NCBI GenBank assembly: GCA_024641945.1
Contig: JAHECD010000014.1
Span: forward strand, 9,965-65,139
From: Rubrivivax sp.
GTDB lineage: Bacteria; Pseudomonadota; Gammaproteobacteria; Burkholderiales; Burkholderiaceae_C
Length of the DNA stretch: 55,175 bases
Direction: 5' to 3'
A program made the position numbers and the translations under genes. The notes beneath the pieces were generated by a model. It had not been told where the DNA came from. It saw nothing but the letters and a program-made list of their open reading frames with translations, and searched no databases. Below are positions 50,949-55,175 of the stretch, piece by piece; position 1 is the first letter of the stretch; every line of letters starts with the position of its first letter.

Positions 50949-51989
50949 TCAGGGTGCCGTGAGGTAGTCCGCCCAATTCAGACCGGGCATCGATGCCGTG
51001 GCCGTCGTCGCACCCGCCGGCAGGAACTCGAGGTCGAACGTGGCTGCGCTGCGGGCCGTGAGCCGCACGGTATCCCCCGCCGCGTCGCGCAGACGCACGG
51101 CGCCTGAAGCCGGCGCCTGCGCGCCCGTGGCTGAGAACGAGCCGGCGGCGCTGATCGAGTAGGTCTGGCCGCCAATGCCGATCCCGCCGTCGAGATCGAA
51201 GACATCGCCGCTTGCACCCGATAGACCGTAGATGTCGAAATCGTAGATCTCGGAATGGCCGCCGACCGAGACGGTCGTCGCGCGGTAGCTCATCCGGTTG
51301 CGGTCCGACGCACCTTCGGGGCGTGACCAGAGGCGGATGCTTCCATCGTAGGTGCCGTAGCCCGCCACGGTGAAGGCGGTGACCGTGATGGTGGCGTCGA
51401 CCGCCGTGGCGTTGTCGGCGCTGTCGAGCTCGATTGCATTCACGGCAAGCGTGAAGCTGCCCGAGATGGCTGGGAGTCCGGCATCCACGACGCAGTTGGT
51501 GGCCGAGATCGACAGTGAATCGCCGGCACTCAGCTTGCCGTCTCCGTCGGCATCGTTTCCGGAAACGGTTCCGGTACCGCCGACGTTCAGGCAGGTGAGG
51601 GCCTCGCTGCGCACCACCTCGGCTGTCTCGCGGCGCGCTGCGGACGCCGCACCCAGGCGCAACAGCACACGCGCGACACGCGCGTTCACCGGCGCGGTGA
51701 TCGTGGGCGAGCGAAGCATCTGCGACTGCTCCAGCCTGCCGGTGACGTCGAACGCACCATCGCCCGACACGCTCAGCACGGCCCGTGCAAGCGCCCCGCC
51801 TTGCGCGTCCAGCGCTTCGGCAAAAACGTCCGACCCGGCCGATGCCGACACGGTACGCACTGCCGTCGGCACCACGACTGGCGGCGCGTCGCTGCTGCCG
51901 CCACCGCCGCACGCCGCCAAGGCTGCAGCCGCAAGCGCCGGTATGGCCCGACGCGACAGAACACGAAGGCTGATCGCTCTCTTGTACAT
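50949..51989 (-). CDS. Exported lipoprotein with a calcium-loop-like motif
   Basis: A 346-residue lipoprotein. The signal ends in lipobox LAAC (AAALAACGGGG), followed by a Gly/Ser-rich linker and a beta-rich body. Residues DADGDGKLSAGD form an Asp-rich EF-hand/dockerin-like loop (D-x-D-x-D-x-x) near the middle, flanked by GTVSGN and SLSISATNCVV. No enzyme motif is found; likely an outer-membrane-anchored surface protein. GGAGG stands before the ATG. Confidence 0.78.
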   Translation of the reverse strand: MYKRAISLRVLSRRAIPALAAAALAACGGGGSSDAPPVVVPTAVRTVSASAGSDVFAEALDAQGGALARAVLSVSGDGAFDVTGRLEQSQMLRSPTITAPVNARVARVLLRLGAASAARRETAEVVRSEALTCLNVGGTGTVSGNDADGDGKLSAGDSLSISATNCVVDAGLPAISGSFTLAVNAIELDSADNATAVDATITVTAFTVAGYGTYDGSIRLWSRPEGASDRNRMSYRATTVSVGGHSEIYDFDIYGLSGASGDVFDLDGGIGIGGQTYSISAAGSFSATGAQAPASGAVRLRDAAGDTVRLTARSAATFDLEFLPAGATTATASMPGLNWADYLTAP

Positions 51990-52147
51990 GGTGACCTCCA
52001 ACCTTGGCGGCACGGGACGCGCCTGCATGGCAAATCGACCGAACCGTTATGGAGTGTCGCGCATCGGCTGCGCAGCGCATTGCGCGCTCGCAACGAAACA
52101 CTTCGGCAAACCCGGATGACCAGGGTCGGGCGACCATCGCCCGCGGG

Positions 52148-53569
52148 TTACAGGGTGAAGATCTTGCCCGGATTCATGATGTTCTTCGGGTCGAGTGCGC
52201 GCTTCACGGTGCGCATCAAGTCCACCGTGCCGAGGCCGGCCTCATCGACCAGGAAGCCCATCTTGTGCAGCCCGATGCCATGCTCGCCGGTGCAGGTGCC
52301 TTCGAGGCTGATGGCGTGCGTCACGAGCTGCAGGTTCAGGCGTTCAGCCAGCTCGCGCTGGTCTGGCCGGTCTTCGCGCACCATGTAGGCGATGTGAAAG
52401 TTGCCGTCGCCGACGTGGCCGACGATGTAGTACGGCAGACCGGCTTCGTCGGCCTGCGTCACGGCTAGGCCGATGCATTCGGCCAGGCGCGAGATTGGCA
52501 CGCAGGTGTCGGTCGTGACGGTGCGGGTGCCAGGATTGGCCGACATGCCTGCAAAGTAGGCGCGGTGGCGAGCCGCCCACAGGCGCGTTCGCTCCTCTGG
52601 TGTGGTGGCCCACTGAAAACCCTCGCCGCCATGGTCGTCGGCGATCGACTGGACGATCTCGGCCTGTTCCTTGACACCGGCCTCGCTGCCGTGGAACTCC
52701 ATCAGCAGCATGGGCGCCTCGCGCAATGCCAGCTTGTCGTGCCGATTGACGTAGCGCACGGCATTGGCGTCGAGCAGTTCGCAGCGCGCGATCGGCACAC
52801 CCATCTGGATGACCTGGATCGTGGCCTGCACCGCCGCATCCACGCTCGGGAAATGACACACCGCGGCGCTGACCGCCTCTGGCAGTGGGTAGAGCTTGAG
52901 GGTCACCGCAGTCATGACGCCGAGCGTGCCTTCGCTGCCGACGAAGAGCCGCGTCAGGTCGTAGCCGGCGCTGGACTTCTTGGCACGGGTTCCGGTACGG
53001 ACGATGTCGCCGCCGGCGGTGACCACCTCGAGAGCCAGCACGTTTTCCCGCATCGTGCCGTAACGCACCGCATTCGTGCCGCTGGCCCGGGTGGCGGCCA
53101 TGCCGCCCAACGTGGCATTGGCGCCTGGGTCGATCGGGAAGAACAGGCCGGTCTCGCGGATCTCGCGGTTGAGCTGCTCGCGCGTGACGCCCGGCTGCAC
53201 GGTGACGGTCAGGTCCTCGGCATTCACGCGCAGCACCTTGTCCATGCGGCCCAGGTCCACGCTCACGCCGCCCTGCACGGCCAGCAGGTGCCCTTCCAGT
53301 GACGAGCCGACGCCGAACGGGATCACCGGCACGGCGTGCTCTTGTGCCAGCCGCACCACCGCGGCGACATCGTCGGTGCTCTCGCAGAACACCACCACCT
53401 CGGGCGGGGTCACCGGGAACGGCGACTCATCGCGGCCATGCTGCTCACGCACGGCCGATGAGGTCGTGCAGCGCTCGCCGAAACGCTCGCGCAGCGACGC
53501 GAGCATCGCGGCCGGCACCAGGCGAGGCTTCACCGCGGGGTGAATGTGGTCGGGCAACGGCGCGTTCAT
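52148..53569 (-). CDS. FAD-linked oxidase, D-lactate/glycolate dehydrogenase type (GlcD-like)
   Basis: A 473-residue flavoprotein. The N-terminal PCMH-type FAD-binding fold has VIPFGVGSSLEGH, DPGANATLGGM and GTRAKKSSAGYDLTRLFVGSEGTLG. The C-terminal substrate domain has GHVGDGNFHIAYMV and EGTCTGEHGIG, with the conserved His and Glu. This is the D-2-hydroxyacid dehydrogenase group, passing electrons to the respiratory chain. D-lactate, glycolate or D-2-hydroxyglutarate are all possible substrates; a GlcE/GlcF partner is not adjacent, which favours a single-subunit D-lactate dehydrogenase. AGGAG precedes the ATG. Confidence 0.88.
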   Translation of the reverse strand: MNAPLPDHIHPAVKPRLVPAAMLASLRERFGERCTTSSAVREQHGRDESPFPVTPPEVVVFCESTDDVAAVVRLAQEHAVPVIPFGVGSSLEGHLLAVQGGVSVDLGRMDKVLRVNAEDLTVTVQPGVTREQLNREIRETGLFFPIDPGANATLGGMAATRASGTNAVRYGTMRENVLALEVVTAGGDIVRTGTRAKKSSAGYDLTRLFVGSEGTLGVMTAVTLKLYPLPEAVSAAVCHFPSVDAAVQATIQVIQMGVPIARCELLDANAVRYVNRHDKLALREAPMLLMEFHGSEAGVKEQAEIVQSIADDHGGEGFQWATTPEERTRLWAARHRAYFAGMSANPGTRTVTTDTCVPISRLAECIGLAVTQADEAGLPYYIVGHVGDGNFHIAYMVREDRPDQRELAERLNLQLVTHAISLEGTCTGEHGIGLHKMGFLVDEAGLGTVDLMRTVKRALDPKNIMNPGKIFTL

Positions 53570-53686
53570 GGCAGGCTCCTTCAGCGGAGTGCGGATTCTA
53601 GGCAACCCGCTCACATTGCCAGCGGCGGCGGCATACGCAGGAAGGGACGTTCAGTGCCGCGCAGCCGCGGCGCGTCGGCCGGCCCT

Positions 53687-53989
53687 TCAGAAGCCGACAG
53701 TCGATTCGCCGACGTCGATCCGGACCAGGGGCCTGCCCAGGGCCCCCGCTGCCGCGCGCGCGAAGGAGGCCGACCAGGCGATATCGTCCAGGCCGCGGGT
53801 GCCCGCCGCCTGGACGATCGCTAGCAGCTTGTCGGCAAAAAGGACTTTCCCGCTGGCACGTGCCGGCTCGCAGCCCAGCCGTACGAACTCGTCGTCCAGC
53901 CACGCGCGGGCGGCTTCGGGCGCCATCGGGTCCGGCACCGCCAGAACAAACTCGTCGTCTGCTATCCGAACGATCACTTGCTGACGCAT
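53687..53989 (-). CDS. Small hypothetical protein
   Basis: A 100-residue acidic, soluble protein with alternating strands and helices (VIVRIADDEFVLAVPDP; ARAWLDDEFVRLG; GKVLFADKLLAIVQAAG; PLVRIDVGESTVGF). I do not recognise a family. A strong GGAGG lies 6 bases before the ATG. The gene lies between the GlcD-like gene and a divergent cobalamin gene. Confidence 0.65.
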   Translation of the reverse strand: MRQQVIVRIADDEFVLAVPDPMAPEAARAWLDDEFVRLGCEPARASGKVLFADKLLAIVQAAGTRGLDDIAWSASFARAAAGALGRPLVRIDVGESTVGF

Positions 53990-54104
53990 GTGGCCTCCTT
54001 CAAAAGATCCGAAACCCCTTCGAAACTAACCGGCGCGCCTCGGCGCGGGTCTGCCGAGCGTCAAGAGAGTGTGCTTTGTATGCCAGGGGCACAATGGCAT
54101 GACC

Positions 54105-54680
54105 ATGGGACAAAGACTGACGCAGATTGCCACACGCACCGGTGACGATGGCACCACGGGTCTGGGGGACGGCACCAGGGTGCCCAAGGACCACCTGCGC
54201 GTGCAGGCAATGGGTGATGTCGACGAACTGAACTCCGGGTTGGGCGTGCTGCTGGCCGAGCCGCTGCCGATGGACGTGCGTGAGTTGCTGGTGACCATGC
54301 AGCACGAACTCTTCAATCTGGGTGGCGAGCTCTCGATCCCCGGCTACGCGCTGCTCAAGCCCGAGGCCGTGGTGCGGCTGGACGCGGCGCTCGCCCATTA
54401 CAACGCCCGGTTGCCGCCGCTCAAGGAATTCATCCTGCCTGCCGGCACCCGCAGCGCCGCGCTCGCGCATGTGGCCCGTACCGTCGCGCGCCGCGCCGAA
54501 CGGGCGGTTGTCGCCCTGGCGGCGCAGACCGAGGTCAACCAAGCCCCGCGCCAGTATCTGAACCGGCTCAGCGATCTGATGTTTGTACTTGCTCGCGTCT
54601 TGAACCGCGCGAATCTTGATGGACTTGGCGGCGACGACGTGTACTGGCAGAGCGCGCGTCTGGCGCGGGATGCGACGTAG
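54105..54680 (+). CDS. Cob(I)yrinic acid a,c-diamide adenosyltransferase (PduO type)
   Basis: A 191-residue four-helix-bundle protein. The ATP-binding start IATRTGDDGTTGLGDGTRVPKD and the VDELNSGLGVL motif are diagnostic for PduO-type corrinoid adenosyltransferases. The RAERAVVALAAQTEVNQAPRQYLNRLSDLMFVLAR stretch supplies the remaining active-site residues. It transfers the adenosyl group from ATP to cob(I)alamin, making coenzyme B12. An ATG two codons earlier is also possible. Confidence 0.93.
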   Translation: MGQRLTQIATRTGDDGTTGLGDGTRVPKDHLRVQAMGDVDELNSGLGVLLAEPLPMDVRELLVTMQHELFNLGGELSIPGYALLKPEAVVRLDAALAHYNARLPPLKEFILPAGTRSAALAHVARTVARRAERAVVALAAQTEVNQAPRQYLNRLSDLMFVLARVLNRANLDGLGGDDVYWQSARLARDAT

Positions 54681-54787
54681 CGCACGACCAGCCGTCTCCC
54701 GCGCGGCGTGCGAGCGTCACCCTGCGGCAGCGACCGCCGTCGCGCCCTTAACCGCCTTTGACCGTGTGAACGCCGCCGCGCCCCTGG

Positions 54788-55175
54788 TCACGGCACCACG
54801 GCGGGCGAGCCCGATACCGAGCGCGCCTTTTCCACGTCGTGCAGCAACCGCCCGACGACGAGCCGCATCACGTGGTAGCCGAGCTTGGGGTTCTGGTAAT
54901 ACAGCTGCGCCATGCCATCGGCCGACAGGCTGTACAGCGTGCAGTCGCTCTCGCATGCCAAGGTGAGCGTGCGCCGGTTGTCCGGCGCGAAGAGGCCGAT
55001 TTCGCCCGCCAGCGTGCCAGGGCCGAGCAACTCGCCATGTTCGACCAGACGCAGGGTGCCGGCCTGCACATAGACCATCTCGGTCGCGACGTCGCCCTTG
55101 GACCACAGCGTTTCGCCCGCCTTGGCCTCGCGCCGCGTCATGTGCGGCAGCAGCCACTCGCCGACAGGCGAGTCC
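54788..55175 (-). CDS. Cyclic-nucleotide-binding domain protein, 3' part only
   Basis: The visible 128 codons end the protein; the 5' part lies beyond the right edge. They form one cNMP-binding beta-roll (AGETLWSKGDVATEMVYVQAGTLRLVEHGELLGPGTLAGEIGLFAPDNRRTLTLACESDCTLYSLSADGM), with the phosphate-binding-cassette region GEIGLFAPDNRRT. There is no helix-turn-helix after it, so it is unlikely to be a Crp/Fnr-type DNA-binding regulator; the domain may follow a membrane or enzyme module. An internal ATG at 55141 is not taken as the start because the same frame continues (SPVGEWLLPH) to the edge. Confidence 0.75.
   Translation of the reverse strand, partial: DSPVGEWLLPHMTRREAKAGETLWSKGDVATEMVYVQAGTLRLVEHGELLGPGTLAGEIGLFAPDNRRTLTLACESDCTLYSLSADGMAQLYYQNPKLGYHVMRLVVGRLLHDVEKARSVSGSPAVVP

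Noticed and set aside
54788..55141. Complete small Crp-like regulator starting at the internal ATG 55141
   Set aside because: The frame stays open with coding-like sequence to the window edge, and no helix-turn-helix follows the nucleotide-binding domain, so it is the C-terminal end of a longer protein.

Overview
The window is high-GC DNA from a beta-proteobacterium of the order Burkholderiales, most likely the Comamonadaceae / Rubrivivax-Leptothrix group. The evidence is a Bug-type (TctC) solute receptor, a type 2 ArgC, a PrkA-YeaH-SpoVR operon, and the gene order mnmG-rsmG-lysE-parA-GNAT-...-parB with parS sites inside mnmG and rsmG. That order normally lies next to the chromosome origin. 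I saw no insertion sequence, integrase, tRNA, rRNA or CRISPR array, so this is chromosome backbone with accessory genes in it.

Layout. 1-5.8 kb: the 5' end of thpR overlapping a ProQ/FinO RNA chaperone gene (minus), an M48 lipoprotein protease, a beta-ketothiolase, a cytochrome c lipoprotein, and a saccharopine-dehydrogenase-like gene divergent from an Lrp/AsnC regulator. 6.6-9 kb: MaoC hydratase, NnrU membrane protein, small unknowns and a YbjQ protein. 9-12.4 kb: a probable aromatic-acid operon (amidohydrolase/decarboxylase, Bug receptor, FAD monooxygenase). At 8.35 and 12.56 kb lie two paralogous ~50-residue membrane microproteins whose upstream regions are also duplicated, each followed by a terminator. 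12.8-24.6 kb: FadH, a DUF4397 lipoprotein, DUF427, a clostripain-like C11 protease divergent from a TPR/winged-helix regulator, pirin, a lipoprotein and an M14 carboxypeptidase. 24.6-31.8 kb: a PD-(D/E)XK-like protein, TerC, a thioredoxin-fold protein, then a tightly overlapped run of a Cys-less glutaredoxin, an S33 hydrolase and NatA-NatB.

31.8-35.7 kb is the most interesting part. A LuxR-type receptor gene with no luxI partner is followed by a 67-residue peptide gene with a textbook double-glycine leader and a duplicated APRSRW core, then a C39-peptidase ABC exporter (catalytic Cys, His and Asp all present). A perfect CTGT-N8-ACAG lux box lies between luxR and the peptide gene. A related CT-N12-AG box lies between luxR and a divergent unknown gene. 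It reads as a self-contained, quorum-type-regulated system that makes, cleaves and exports a short peptide.

35.7-45.7 kb: YkgJ-like protein, MnmG (with a perfect parS), RsmG (with a degenerate parS), LysE, ParA, GNAT, ArgC, RBBP9-like hydrolase, a small membrane protein, ParB and an MFS transporter. 45.7-51 kb: a sigma-54-like promoter and a dyad ahead of prkA-yeaH-spoVR, closed by a 15-bp perfect hairpin. 51-55.2 kb: a lipoprotein with a calcium-loop-like motif, a GlcD-type FAD oxidase, a small unknown, a PduO-type cobalamin adenosyltransferase and the 3' part of a cyclic-nucleotide-binding protein that runs off the right edge.

Functions were assigned by reading motifs and family resemblance, without searches. 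Start codons were chosen from Shine-Dalgarno spacing, signal peptides and overlaps.
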